Positions 44,112 through 53,732 are shown, counted from the stretch's first letter. The stretch: 64,000 nt of DNA from JAHRVQ01 sp029941905 (GCA_029941905.1 JAPYTQ010000011.1:1-64000); one strand, 5' to 3'. A program made the numbers and translations. Notes: generated by a model not told the origin, from the sequence alone.

Positions 44112-44216
44112 TGGTACTCCGGGCGATTAAGGCGTGAAAGGGCTGCAGTATATCGTAACAAACAACGCTATTCTCTTAGACCATTCTCGCGGATACCAGC
44201 TGTCACTTGGTTACCG

Positions 44217-44549
44217 CTACTTGCCGCCTGCGATGATCGACACCGGATCGAAATCTGCGGGCACGTCGATTATGCCCATACTTGCGCTATATTCAGCGTA
44301 TTTCGCGACCATTTCTGCTAGAAGTTCAGGCTCCAGCTCCCCGAGGTTGTGTAGTTCTGAAGGATCATTTTTCAGGTCGTACAGCTGCCACTCTCCTGCG
44401 CCATCAACACCAGCGCTTTCCAACCATGCACCAAGTCGGAGTGCCTTGTAGTCGCCATGGAAAATTGCGGAGTTTCCAAAGAGCTCATAGCCCAGCCAAT
44501 CGTCCGCGCTACGGTGTGTCGTGTATAAGGCTGCCAGGGTTTGAGCATT
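44217..44549 (-). pseudogene. C-terminal remnant of an arylsulfatase
   Basis: About 110 codons that read RSADDWLGYELFGN, SAIFHGDYKALRLGAW and GEWQLYDLKNDPSELHNL, the standard arylsulfatase C-terminal domain, ending at 44217. It has no start: upstream the frame hits TAA (44552-44550), and the sequence there becomes a methyltransferase gene on the same strand. The N-terminal half of a sulfatase, same strand, lies 2.6 kb away at 47127-47873, so the two probably were one gene. Confidence 0.85.
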
Positions 44550-44938
44550 TTATAAACCTTGGCGATTACCTCCTCCCTGTTATCCAGTAAGTGCAGAACA
44601 CTCAGCGCCAATACCGCTTCAAAGGTTTGATCGGGCGTGTTGAACTCATCGATCGATGATCTTTTAAAAGTAACATTCTTGACACGTTTTGCGTCAGCCT
44701 TGTCCCGGGCGAGCTCAATCATTTTTGATGATATATCAAGAGCCAGAATGTGTTTTACATATGGCGCATGGGCGATGGAAGTCCCCCCTGTGCCACAGCC
44801 AATCTCCAATACGTTTATGTTCGGCAGGAAATATTCACGGGTGATCTGCAGTTTCTTCTGGTAAGTCGCTTCGTCAGCGACGGGTTGTTTCGAATAGCGT
44901 ACGGCAACCCTTTCCCCAAAAAAAAAAGAGTGATTCAT
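44540..44938 (-). pseudogene. Class I SAM-dependent methyltransferase, C-terminally truncated
   Basis: From ATG 44938 (GAGAGG seven bases before) about 133 codons of a methyltransferase: YSKQPVADEATYQKKLQITR, the SAM loop VLEIGCGTGGTSIAHA, LALDISSKMIELA, and VLALSVLHLL. It stops matching after KVYKMLKP, where the usual GG and the C-terminal third are expected; the frame then runs on to 44372 through sulfatase DNA in the wrong frame. So it is cut at the junction near 44540. Probably not functional. Confidence 0.82.
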
Positions 44939-45057
44939 CATCATGCCTCTCTGATTTGCCTGTGTACTCATTGCGGACAGTGTAATTGCGGACATCCATG
45001 AGCGCTAGTCGGGTGGTAGCAGACATCCATCGGGACGTACTCCTGAGGAGTCGGTGT

Positions 45058-45605
45058 CTATAGACCAAAGTACTTTTTGAGCTCCGGTCGAACCGGCCAA
45101 CGACTCGGAGCGAGTTTTGCCTGGGGCTCCGCAAACTGGCAGTGTAATGTTCCGAGCCGCTCGAAACTGATTTCTATTCCATCACCTGGGTCCAGGAAGT
45201 CATCAAAATCCAGTCCGGTGCATCCCGGAATAGTACCCAGGCCAATAACGGTCCCTGGCTTGAGTGGGCAGGATGATTCCAGCCATGCAAATGCGGCTTC
45301 CGCCTGGTGGCTGATCTCGGATGTCAATGCCATCACCTCGATGGGTTCCATCAGTTGCGTCGTATCGAGTGTAAGCCGGTCTCCTTTGCCAATCTCCTGC
45401 AAGTGCGCTTCGCCCCATGCCAGCAGGGTCAGGGCCCCTGTTCACTATGTGGCAATTGGCTAAGACAGGCATGACTGTCGCAGAGAGAATCGTCGTGTAT
45501 GCCTGACTTTGCCTGCAGTACTGAGAAAGCCACGGCATAGTTGGCGATGACGATGCCGAAGTCAGGTTCGGAGAAGTCTATCGGAAGGAAACAAATGAGT
45601 TCCAT
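45058..45605 (-). pseudogene. Fumarylacetoacetate hydrolase-family protein, frameshifted
   Basis: From ATG 45605 (GGAGG ten bases before) the frame reads MELICFLPIDFSEPDFGIVI and stops at a TGA near 45426. A neighbouring frame continues directly as LTLLAWGEAHLQEIGKGDRL and ends at 45058 with the FAA C-terminus IPGCTGLDFDDFLDPGDGIEI. The shift falls in GGGGCCC; one extra G restores a single 182-residue frame. Homopolymer loss or sequencing error are both possible. It is also shorter than usual FAA hydrolases. It lies 27 bases downstream of the MBL gene and was likely its operon partner. Confidence 0.75.
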
Positions 45606-45632
45606 GAGTTTCTTGCCTCCATTGTCAGGTTG

Positions 45633-46613
45633 TCAGAAACTCGGGTTAATACCCCGCGCCAGGGCGATGTCGTAGATTTTGTCGAAGGTGCTCGCCTGAT
45701 CCCAGGGCTGATCGAATGGCTCGTCACGAAACTCGCGATAGGCCCGCTCGACGTTCATATAGATTCTTTCGGGACAGAGCCAGTCTGCATAAGGTCCCAG
45801 GTCAATCTTACGCCCGGCTTCATCAGCCTGCGTTCCCATATCGAAAAAATGGCGCGACTCTTTCTGGACATATTGCAGGTACGCCTTCATTTCGATTACC
45901 CCTTCTACGCCGCACACCGGGCCGTGTCCTGGCACGATAACATCAGGATTGAGTTCATCAACTATCATGTCGAGGGTCTCGTACCACTTTGCAAATGTAC
46001 CAACCCAACCCATGGGCGTACACAGGCGGAAGAGTACATCGCCCGCGAACAATACCCGCTCTTTTGGCATCCAGACAATGGCGTCGCCGACCTGGTGGCA
46101 AGGCCCAACATGCAGGATGTGTACCTCGATGTCATCGAGGATGATTTCGAGTCGGTCGTCGAACAGCGTTGTCGGTGGCACAAGTTCGACGTCACTAAAG
46201 TCATAGTCTTCAGCAATCTGGCTGGCTGCGACAAAAAGTCCCGGGTGGACCGACTTGATCTGCGGACCTGTAACCGGGCTGTTAGCCGTCTGCATCAAAT
46301 GCTGCAGTTCTTCCGGCTCTGCAACTTGTTTCATTCGCCCAGGCAGACTTCGATGGCCAATAATCTCTGCACCTTCGAAGAGTTGATTACCAAAAACGTG
46401 ATCCGAATCCTCGTGGGTATTCACAACGCGCGTGGGCATTGCTGGCCAGACCTTGCCGAACATCTCGATCATCTGTCGTGCGTGGTGCAGATCTGATTGT
46501 GTATCGATGACCATGCCTGCGCCGATGTTGATAAGCCCGGAGTTGGCGTCGCAGACCCTATTCTTTTCGTTGAGCACTGCAAAGCAGTGGTTGCTTACCT
46601 GTTCCATCTTCAT
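45633..46613 (-). CDS. MBL-fold metallo-hydrolase
   Basis: 326 residues, intact. The metal-binding motif is VVNTHEDSDHVFGN: the pattern H-x-D-x-D-H has Asp in place of the second His of the canonical HxHxDH. Further ligands appear in HVGPCHQVGD, LFAGDVLF and VPGHGPV. The N-terminal ANSGLINIGAGMVIDT strands are typical. The altered site suggests a different metal geometry or a subfamily of its own; substrate unknown. It is divergent from the AraC-type fragment and followed by the FAA gene, all inside the block that splits the sulfatase. Confidence 0.85.
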   Translation of the reverse strand: MKMEQVSNHCFAVLNEKNRVCDANSGLINIGAGMVIDTQSDLHHARQMIEMFGKVWPAMPTRVVNTHEDSDHVFGNQLFEGAEIIGHRSLPGRMKQVAEPEELQHLMQTANSPVTGPQIKSVHPGLFVAASQIAEDYDFSDVELVPPTTLFDDRLEIILDDIEVHILHVGPCHQVGDAIVWMPKERVLFAGDVLFRLCTPMGWVGTFAKWYETLDMIVDELNPDVIVPGHGPVCGVEGVIEMKAYLQYVQKESRHFFDMGTQADEAGRKIDLGPYADWLCPERIYMNVERAYREFRDEPFDQPWDQASTFDKIYDIALARGINPSF

Positions 46614-46769
46614 TGGCGTCGTGCCTCCTATTCTGTTGGATTAGCTCGTGAAACCAAAGACCAGTATGATGACATTAACGGAACGGTCTATCGGAATAAC
46701 GCAAGGATGAATTCAGAAACCAGAATCCCTCAGCGCAATCTCCCAAAAGAGTTAAAGGAGGTGTCAGTC

Positions 46770-47149
46770 GTGAAGCTGACGGATCCAACAGCCGTCCATG
46801 ACTCGATAGAGGTGTTGAATCAGGACATCGTCAGCCTTGAACCGGAAGTATTCGAGGTCAAGAGGATTACCGTACCGCTTGAAGATTGCTGCCTGATTTA
46901 CCAGCACTGCAGCTTCGCTGTGCGTGCACGAACCCGTATTTACAAAGGATTCGATTCTTGTACGATACTCGGGCCACACTCACACGGCAGCCTCGACGGC
47001 AGTGAGCTTTTGGCTCTTGCGTTGATCACTGCAGGGCGAGACAAGCAGGTGGAAATCGTTGTAGACAGCGGGTACGAAAGCATTGCATTGTTGGTAGCAC
47101 CCGGGGTTCTCGACAAACACCTGGCTTTACGCGGGACAAAAAAGGGTTT
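46770..47149 (+). pseudogene. N-terminal domain of an AraC-type regulator, truncated
   Basis: GTG 46770 has an excellent AAGGAGG eight bases before; ATG 46707 is a poorer upstream start. The frame reads MKLTDPTAVHDSIEVLNQDI..., then RTRIYKGFDSC and VAPGVLDKHLALRGTKKGF, which resembles the sensor domain of AraC-family activators. At about 47149 the sequence becomes the antisense of the sulfatase N-terminal half and the helix-turn-helix domain is missing. The AraC assignment is by general similarity; the truncation is clear. Divergent from the MBL gene, it was probably its regulator. Confidence 0.55.
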
Positions 47150-47873
47150 CGCGATGTCGTGTTCGCCATTCTTCCGGCAGATGATAAGGGTCATGGGGCG
47201 CCTGGTGCGCCACATAAGCGAAAAACGGCTGACCGTCTCCACGATCTGCCTTGATGAAGTCGATCATCTTGTCCGTATAGGTACGTGTTGCGTAGTAATC
47301 TTTTGGTAGTTCAGACAGGTATTGACCATCCTCGGTAAAAACTAACTTTGGTGCTACGGCAATGACGTTTCTCATGTCCCAATAATTACCACCGCCGTCG
47401 AGGAGACTGAAATCACGTTCGAACCCCCTGGCTCTGGGGATTTTGCCCGGCGCTTTACCGAGGTGCCACTTGCCCGTCATGTAGGTGTGATAACCGCTTT
47501 GTTTCAGCATCTCAGGTAGTGTCACTACGGCATCATTCAGGTTACCTTCGTAGCCTGGTACACCCCGCTGGTTTGGGGCCGTCCACTCGCTCATGTTGCC
47601 AAGGCCGTTAATATGCGTATCCACCCCTGAAAGCAACATGGAACGGGTTGGAGAACAGCTGGCGTGGGTGTAGAACTCAGAAAACCTCACACCCGCCATT
47701 GCCAGTGCATCAAGGTTTGGTGTTGCGATCTCACCACCAAATGAACTCATGTCTGCGAAGCCCATGTCATCAGCGAGTATTATTACGATGTTTGGCCGGT
47801 CATCGCTCCTGACGGAAGAAGAAAAAATCACGAGAAGAATTAAAATCCCGCAGATCAATGATTTAGTTAACAT
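47127..47873 (-). pseudogene. N-terminal half of an arylsulfatase
   Basis: 248 codons with a signal peptide (MLTKSLICGILILLVIFSSS) and sulfatase landmarks: RPNIVIILADDMGFADMSSF (metal-binding Asp pair), HASCSPTRSMLLSG with the C-x-P-x-R formylglycine site, and TGKWHLG. It breaks after HLPEEWRTRHRE, where a normal sulfatase has some 250-300 more residues. The last few codons and TGA come from foreign sequence. The C-terminal piece is at 44217-44549. The active-site half alone is unlikely to fold as an enzyme. Confidence 0.9.
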
Positions 47874-48037
47874 TTAGCTCGCCCCTTAAGACTTATTGAG
47901 AATACTTTCGAGTACTCTGCGCGCGACTGAATTTGTCAGCGGTTTCTCGATTCGCAGTAGTTTTAAACGAATGCTTTGTGACGGATATCGAAAATACGCA
48001 AACATTCAAAAATTTATTGCCAGGGAATTTCCGTCTG

Positions 48038-48196
48038 TTAGAAGTCGTAGGTCAGCGTCGTATCGAGTTCACCACGCACGCCGCCACGTGCTTTCAGGAT
48101 GGGAATTATCTGCAGCTTTGTTGACCAGTCGAACTCGGGGTCTTGAAACAGGAACCAGTCCCAGTCACGGAGAAAATAGATTCCAGCGAATCTGTA
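48038..48196 (-). pseudogene. Possible C-terminal remnant of an outer-membrane beta-barrel protein
   Basis: A 52-codon open stretch after a TGA at 48199, reading FLRDWDWFLFQDPEFDWSTK and ending ARGGVRGELDTTLTYDF. The alternating pattern and the terminal Phe resemble the last strands of an outer-membrane protein. No start. It is squeezed between the CoA-transferase stop and the sulfatase start. The rest of 47874-48257 holds nothing I can name. Confidence 0.3.
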
Positions 48197-48257
48197 TCAT
48201 CGTCTTCAATGGGGAGCACGAACAGAAAGTTGTAGAAAAGAGATTTCAGCCGAAGAG

Positions 48258-49493
48258 CTAGTTGATAATATTCTGCGCCCGCATCGCTTCAAGCTGCGCT
48301 AAAGTGTAACCCAGCGCCGCCAGTACCTCATCGGTGTGTTCACCCAGCAGTGGTGCCGGGGAGTGAGTGCCTGCCGTATTGGCGCTAAACCGAACCGGAT
48401 AACCAGGCATCTTGATCGGCCCTAGTCTGGGATGCTCATAGTCAACCACATAGTTGTTCGCACGTGCCTGGGGATCGGATAGCACTTCGTTCAGATCCTG
48501 CACTGGCGCAAACATCAGGCCGTTTTTCTGCAATTTCCTGAGCCAGTCATCCCTGGATTTTGTGCGAAAAACTTCATCAAACAATGCAACCAGCTCCTGT
48601 GAATGGTTTTCTCTTTCATTTGTTGTCGCGTATCGAGGATCATGTTCAAGCGGCCCCTGACCCATTACTTCACAGAATTTTGGCCAGAACTTCTCTTCCG
48701 GGTGGTTGGTTCCCATCAGCCACTTATCATCAGCGCATTTAAAGCAGTTCCGTAACGGCGGGTTTTTTGTTCGGTCCCACTTTGAAAATGGCCTGTCCGC
48801 CATGATACCGGAAGCAAGCACATTCGAGTGCGTAAGCCAGATTGCAGAACTATAAAGAGATACATGAACTTCCTGTCCCATGCCATGTCGCTCACGCACA
48901 AACAAGGCTGAAAGAATCGCATGGCTGGCTGCGATCGCCGTTAGCTGATCCAGTACCACAGACTGCAACAGTACAGGTTCGTCGGGGCCAGTCAGGAACA
49001 TCATTCCAGAGATCGCCTGTCCCATAGGGTCAAACGCCCCGACATCGCTCATTTCCCCTTCTGGCCCAAACCCGGAAACATTGGCATGTACTATTCCTGG
49101 GTTAATAGCAGAAATGCTCGCATAGTCTATGCCTAACCTGGGTTTGGTTGATTTTCTTAAGTTCGTCAGGAACACGTCTGCCGATTTCACAAGTCGTTCA
49201 AACACTTCATGGCCTTGTACTGTACTCATGTCCAGACAAATACCTTTCTTGTTTCTGTTCGACAGCTCGAACAAAAAGCTCCAGTCAGGCACCTCAATCC
49301 CCTCAAACCGGACAGCCCCGAGATTCAGCTGCATTCTCTCCGGGTCACCTTTCAAGGTTTCGACCTTAATAACCTCTGCGCCCATGTCTGCGAGAATGGC
49401 CGAGGCACCCGGTCCGGCGTGCCAAACGGCACATTCAACGATGCGGATACCTTCAAGAGGTCCCGGTAACTGTTTGGTTTTCGTATCCTCCAA
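48258..49493 (-). CDS. CaiB/BaiF family III CoA-transferase
   Basis: 411 residues. Family III CoA-transferases move CoA between carboxylic acids through an aspartyl-CoA adduct. Seen: LEGIRIVECAVWHAGPGASAILADMGAEVIKVE split over the N-terminus, NRNKKGICLDM, and DVGAFDPMGQAISGM with the catalytic Asp. The start is taken as TTG 49493 without a Shine-Dalgarno sequence; the first internal ATG would cut conserved residues. It diverges from an acyl-CoA dehydrogenase-like gene, suggesting acid degradation; substrate unknown. Confidence 0.88.
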   Translation of the reverse strand: MEDTKTKQLPGPLEGIRIVECAVWHAGPGASAILADMGAEVIKVETLKGDPERMQLNLGAVRFEGIEVPDWSFLFELSNRNKKGICLDMSTVQGHEVFERLVKSADVFLTNLRKSTKPRLGIDYASISAINPGIVHANVSGFGPEGEMSDVGAFDPMGQAISGMMFLTGPDEPVLLQSVVLDQLTAIAASHAILSALFVRERHGMGQEVHVSLYSSAIWLTHSNVLASGIMADRPFSKWDRTKNPPLRNCFKCADDKWLMGTNHPEEKFWPKFCEVMGQGPLEHDPRYATTNERENHSQELVALFDEVFRTKSRDDWLRKLQKNGLMFAPVQDLNEVLSDPQARANNYVVDYEHPRLGPIKMPGYPVRFSANTAGTHSPAPLLGEHTDEVLAALGYTLAQLEAMRAQNIIN

Positions 49494-49722
49494 TCTACTG
49501 CTCGCTCAAATTTTTTGGAAAGCCATAATACCTCATTCTCCGGTGACGACATCCAGTAAGTCGTAATCGCTGACAAGATCAATGGATGAAGTCTCACTTT
49601 TTATCCAGGAATCTTGAGATCAATGATTCTTACCTGGTCCGCCTTGTCGATACCAGAGACAACTTTTCATCTCTGCTGATGTGTGCTTAAGTCGTATCTC
49701 TAACAGATAAGATGGAGCGCTC

Positions 49723-50859
49723 ATGTCTACGCCGGAAAGGGAAGAACTACTCACACGAGTGGCATCGATATCGACTTTACTGGACGAAACTGCGCCGTTC
49801 TCCGAGAAACTTCGAACCCTGTGTCCTGAAGCTGTTGCCGCATTGCACGAGCAGGGCTTGTTCGGTCTTTGGACGCCGATAGAAGCGGGTGGTTATGACG
49901 TTGATATTGCGACCCAGCTGGATGTACTGATCGAGGTCGCTCGGGCAGATATGTCTGCCTGCTGGACCCTGATGATTGGTGCCTCATCTGCCGCCATGTT
50001 AGGCGCAGGACTTTCTGAACAGGGCCTGGCACAAGTCTTCACTGGCTCGAAAATACCTACTTCAGCCGCGTCACTCAGGCCTGCCGGAAAAGCGCAGATC
50101 GTGGAGGGCGGCATGCGTGTCACAGGAAAATGGGGGTTTGGTAGCGGCATTCAACACGCCACTTGGATCATTGCCAACTGCAGGGTATTTGAGGACGGTA
50201 AGCCGGTAGAGAATTTACCGCCAAGAGCGGCTGCTGTTCCTATCGAGCAGGTAGATATCATTGATGACTGGTTCGTCTCGGGGCTTCGAGGCTCCGGCAG
50301 TAACAGTTATTCTGTGGATAACGTATTTGTCCCTGATCACCTGATTGTCTCGGTCGGTCAGTCTCACCGGGGTGGTGCGGTTGCGGACAATCTCAGGCGT
50401 CGGTTGCCGATCGAGCATGCGGCTGTGTCGCTCGGTGGCGCACGTCGGGCACTCGAAGAGGTCGTCAAACAGGCTGGCGCAAAACACAGATTACTCGATC
50501 CGCATTCTGTTGCCAGCAAACAGGCGTTTCAACTCGAACTCGGCAAACTCGAAGCACAGTGGGAAACACTGTATGCCGGAGTTCGAAGCGTCAGCAATGA
50601 TCTGTGGCATGCACTGAAGGAGCACCCGGAATCGATTGCTGCCACTGCAATTCGGTTTGCAGCTATTTGCGCCTATGCTACTGAAAAGTCCCTTGATATT
50701 GGCAACCGAGCGATGCGACAGGCTGGTGCGGCAGCGGTACTCGACAGCAACGTCATGCAGAGAATCCAACGGGATCTCACGGTTTCAGCCCAACATGTCA
50801 TGATTTCTGATGCCAATTATGAAAACTTCGGCAAATCCAAACTCGGGCTTTCGACTTGA
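49723..50859 (+). CDS. Acyl-CoA dehydrogenase-like flavin monooxygenase
   Basis: 378 residues of the acyl-CoA dehydrogenase superfamily, on the hydroxylase side (HsaA, DszC, two-component hydroxylases). Seen: GGYDVDIATQLDVLIEVARAD, WTLMIGASSAA, VTGKWGFGSGIQHATWI and the C-terminal QHVMISDANYENFGKSKLG, a pattern close to the HxxxDxNY-type end of that group. The catalytic Glu of true dehydrogenases is not evident. A GGAG lies five bases before the ATG. No reductase partner is next door. Confidence 0.8.
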   Translation: MSTPEREELLTRVASISTLLDETAPFSEKLRTLCPEAVAALHEQGLFGLWTPIEAGGYDVDIATQLDVLIEVARADMSACWTLMIGASSAAMLGAGLSEQGLAQVFTGSKIPTSAASLRPAGKAQIVEGGMRVTGKWGFGSGIQHATWIIANCRVFEDGKPVENLPPRAAAVPIEQVDIIDDWFVSGLRGSGSNSYSVDNVFVPDHLIVSVGQSHRGGAVADNLRRRLPIEHAAVSLGGARRALEEVVKQAGAKHRLLDPHSVASKQAFQLELGKLEAQWETLYAGVRSVSNDLWHALKEHPESIAATAIRFAAICAYATEKSLDIGNRAMRQAGAAAVLDSNVMQRIQRDLTVSAQHVMISDANYENFGKSKLGLST

Positions 50860-50938
50860 TCAGAGACTTTTATTAATTGACGATATATCCCCGGACCACC
50901 GCCTAGTGGCGGGCGCGAAGTTTCGTTAGACTGGGGCG

Positions 50939-51127
50939 ATGAACGATGAGCTTGAAAGAAGAATTGACGAAAAGGATGTATGGACCTTCAAAGACTGTCT
51001 TGGTCTTGCATCAGAATTTAGTACCAAGACTCGTTTCGTTGTCGCCACGGTGCTGGCACGGGGTAAAGAATATATCGACGGTGGTGATTCCGCGAGTGTC
51101 ACCAGGCAAGCAAAGTCAAAAGATTAA
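50939..51127 (+). CDS. Small hypothetical protein
   Basis: 62 residues, MNDELERRIDEKDVWTFKDC at the start and FSTKTRFVVATVLARGKEYI in the middle. Codon choice and composition look coding and the charge pattern suggests a small soluble helical protein, but I do not recognise it. GGGGCG directly abuts the ATG, too close for a normal ribosome-binding site. A second open frame overlaps (50946-51215) and looks less protein-like. Confidence 0.4.
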   Translation: MNDELERRIDEKDVWTFKDCLGLASEFSTKTRFVVATVLARGKEYIDGGDSASVTRQAKSKD

Positions 51128-51169
51128 ATACACCCTGTTTTTCTCTATCCGACGCGCAGCAGACACACA

Positions 51170-53041
51170 TCAAACTACTTCAACAAATGGCGGCATCGGA
51201 CAGTCAAGTACATAAGAGATCGTTCTGACAAGTTCCTGCTCCCTCGCACTGATGATGCCATCAACTGCCGTGACCGCAATGCAGGCTTTCAACAACCTGG
51301 GTTTCTTTAACGCCGGAACACCAGCCAGGCAATCCACTGCCAGGTCCAGTTTTTTGAGGTTGAGCACACTTCTAGCCAGTAACGGGATTGACATGCCAAG
51401 TCGGTATCTGCCCGCGTTGAATGCCTCTTCCGGGGTTACCGCGCGCTGTTTTTCGCTGTGAGCCAACATCGATAGCAGCACTGCGCAATGCTTGCGAGGT
51501 AGCCGGGTCAGGTTGCGTGGATTTCGCCCGCGCCCGAATACAGGGTCAAGGTTGTGAGTGATGAACTTGCGCAGCGACCATTCCGGCAGACTGACACGCG
51601 AATCAACTGAGATGAGAGCGTCAATGTTATGCCTGAACAGATGGTATTGTTCGCCTGAAAGCTGGCGTAGTGAAGGCAAAGCCATCTCCAGCAGAAGCAA
51701 TCGTTGTTTCGTGGCGACAGGGAACTGATCAAGACAGTTTTGCAATGCAGCGTATACGCCGAGATCGCCAGATGCCTCTACCTGTGATAGTTGTTGCTGG
51801 CGAGTTGCCTCATCTTCATTCAATAGCAATAAATAAACGACCGAGCGTGCCGTGTAAGGTTCGTGGGTCGCATCCCGGAGAGGTGGTGGTATACCCTGGA
51901 TAAGTTCGTGGACGGCGGTGATATCCAGGGTCTGACCAACCGAGTTGACCAGGGTATCGCCTGTCGTGTCAGCGGCCGGTGAAAAAGAAGTGAAGGCAGC
52001 AGTGTTCGGCGACACCGGGACATAATCTGCATCGGCGTGTAGGTCGAGTGTATAGTCGCCTTTCCAGTGAGGTTCAATCCGCCGAATTCGTTCTTCAAGC
52101 GGTGGGTGAGTGGATAAAAAGCGGGTGAAACCTACTTTGATCGCGCTGGAGAAAAACGCGTGACTTAACTCTTCTGCCCTCGGGTTTTCCAGAACGGAAC
52201 CGGTCGATGATCCACCGATGCGCTTCAATGCACCGGCAACACTAGCAGGGTTACGGGTAAACGCCACGGCTGATGCATCCGCTAGAAATTCCCGCTGCCG
52301 ACTCACTGCTGCCTTTATAAGTCGGGCGCAGAGGTAACCCAGATAGCCAACCGCAAACATGCCCAATCCGAGCACACTGCCACTGCCACTGCCGGTGTGA
52401 CGGGGTGCTGTTTTTTGGCCGACAGGCGAGGCAAGGGTTCGACCCATTAGGGCGAGCATTTGAATGCCATAGAGCGTCCCCATCAGCCGCATATTGAGGC
52501 GCATGTCACCATTGAGGATATGGCTGAATTCATGGGCAACCACGCCCTGTAACTGGTCACGATCAAGTCCATCAATCGCACCGCAGGTAACGCCGATGAC
52601 CGCGTCGCCAGGCAAGTAACCTGCTGCGAAAGCGTTAATGCCAGGCTCGGGGATCAGGTAGACGGGAGGCACCGGCAGACCGGAGGCAATGGCCATTTCT
52701 TCAACAATATTGAGCAACAGGCGAATACGTGGGTCATCGGTGCCTGGCACGACGAGTTGACCATCCAGCGAGGCGGCAACCATTGCACCTCCCCGGCGCA
52801 GGGATCTCAGTCGAATCAGGCTGCCGGTCACTATTATCGCCACGACGAACAATGAGACATAAGCGAATACCTCATAATCCAGGCCAGGTATGTAGAGGAT
52901 ACCGAGTGGATCCACGAGCCGGGCGGTGGCGATCAACAGCAGGTTGGTAAGAAGTGCCAGAAAGGCAATAGCAATTGCAAACAGTGCGATAAGCAGCCTG
53001 GTGTTTCGTCGTGCCAGGTCCTGTGATGCGAAAAAGTTCAC
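51170..53041 (-). CDS. M48-family membrane metallopeptidase
   Basis: 623 residues. Two N-terminal membrane helices (residues about 15-40 and 58-75), then an HtpX-like M48 domain with the zinc motif GVVAHEFSHILNGD and the third ligand region REFLADASAVAFTR; more hydrophobic stretches lie between. A C-terminal region of about 270 residues without a recognised domain makes it much longer than HtpX (about 290). Start GTG 53041, six bases after the lemA stop; lemA-M48 pairs are common and imply joint work at the membrane. Confidence 0.88.
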   Translation of the reverse strand: MNFFASQDLARRNTRLLIALFAIAIAFLALLTNLLLIATARLVDPLGILYIPGLDYEVFAYVSLFVVAIIVTGSLIRLRSLRRGGAMVAASLDGQLVVPGTDDPRIRLLLNIVEEMAIASGLPVPPVYLIPEPGINAFAAGYLPGDAVIGVTCGAIDGLDRDQLQGVVAHEFSHILNGDMRLNMRLMGTLYGIQMLALMGRTLASPVGQKTAPRHTGSGSGSVLGLGMFAVGYLGYLCARLIKAAVSRQREFLADASAVAFTRNPASVAGALKRIGGSSTGSVLENPRAEELSHAFFSSAIKVGFTRFLSTHPPLEERIRRIEPHWKGDYTLDLHADADYVPVSPNTAAFTSFSPAADTTGDTLVNSVGQTLDITAVHELIQGIPPPLRDATHEPYTARSVVYLLLLNEDEATRQQQLSQVEASGDLGVYAALQNCLDQFPVATKQRLLLLEMALPSLRQLSGEQYHLFRHNIDALISVDSRVSLPEWSLRKFITHNLDPVFGRGRNPRNLTRLPRKHCAVLLSMLAHSEKQRAVTPEEAFNAGRYRLGMSIPLLARSVLNLKKLDLAVDCLAGVPALKKPRLLKACIAVTAVDGIISAREQELVRTISYVLDCPMPPFVEVV

Positions 53042-53046
53042 GGCGA

Positions 53047-53616
53047 TTATAGACTGACCCTGGGTGCTTCCTGAATAGCAGTACGGTCAGCGAACTCAAG
53101 TAATTCCGCATTCAGGCCGTGGCCGAAAACCCCGGCTGCGGCGACATTCGGGAAGGTTTGCCTATAAGTGTTGTATCGCATAACCCCATCATTAAAAGCC
53201 TGGCGTGCAAATGCAATTTTGTTCTCTGTCGTGGTTATTGCTTCGCTCAATGAAGCCATGGTCTGGTCCGCCTTCAGCTCAGGGTAGGCTTCAACGGTGA
53301 TGTTCAGCCGGTTCAGGGCACCCGACAGGATCTGCTCTTTCTCGGCGAGTTCGCGCATTACGACCGCATTGGAAGGGTCTCGAACGACTTCCGCTAATAC
53401 GGCCGCCGCCTGGTCCCGGGCTTTCGTCACATCTTCCAGGGTGTTTTTTTCATGCTTGAGATAGGCTTTGGCACAATTAACCAGGTTTGGAATCAGATCG
53501 TAACGTCGCTTCAGTTGCACTTCTATCTGAGCAAAGCCGTTCTTATAGCGGTTCTTCAGTGAAATCAGCTGATTGTAGACTGCAATTGCCCAGACAACGA
53601 CGATAGCTGCAGCCAT
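53047..53616 (-). CDS. LemA family protein
   Basis: 189 residues from ATG 53616; one N-terminal TM helix (AAAIVVVWAIAVYNQLISL), then the LemA helical domain with NRYKNGFAQIEVQLKRRYDLIPNLV split over a conserved stretch and ARQAFNDGVMRYNTYRQTFP. A longer frame to 53700 adds an unlikely leader. It precedes the M48 peptidase gene in one operon. LemA function is not established. Confidence 0.9.
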   Translation of the reverse strand: MAAAIVVVWAIAVYNQLISLKNRYKNGFAQIEVQLKRRYDLIPNLVNCAKAYLKHEKNTLEDVTKARDQAAAVLAEVVRDPSNAVVMRELAEKEQILSGALNRLNITVEAYPELKADQTMASLSEAITTTENKIAFARQAFNDGVMRYNTYRQTFPNVAAAGVFGHGLNAELLEFADRTAIQEAPRVSL

Positions 53617-53732
53617 GTTGACATTTCCATAGCAAACTCCGGCATGTGTGATTCGTGCAGTTTCGATGAGAAAAACACCGATTGCTGTGGACTGTGTCAC
53701 AATCTGGCTACTTTGTAGCTGCGACGACCTCG

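Noticed and set aside
45630..46496. 289-codon plus-strand open frame opposite the MBL gene
   Set aside because: It mirrors the MBL coding strand, has no domain and no ribosome-binding site. The minus-strand product is a clear metallo-hydrolase.
44536..47149. Transposon with 7-bp target duplication
   Set aside because: No transposase or terminal inverted repeats, and part of the target gene is missing, so the 7-bp match is better read as recombination microhomology or chance.
47896..48261. 121-codon plus-strand ORF next to the CoA-transferase
   Set aside because: Arg/Ser-rich antisense-type sequence with no features; the minus strand shows a better beta-barrel remnant.
50946..51215. Second frame overlapping the small ORF at 50939
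   Set aside because: Runs antisense into the M48 gene end and lacks protein-like character.
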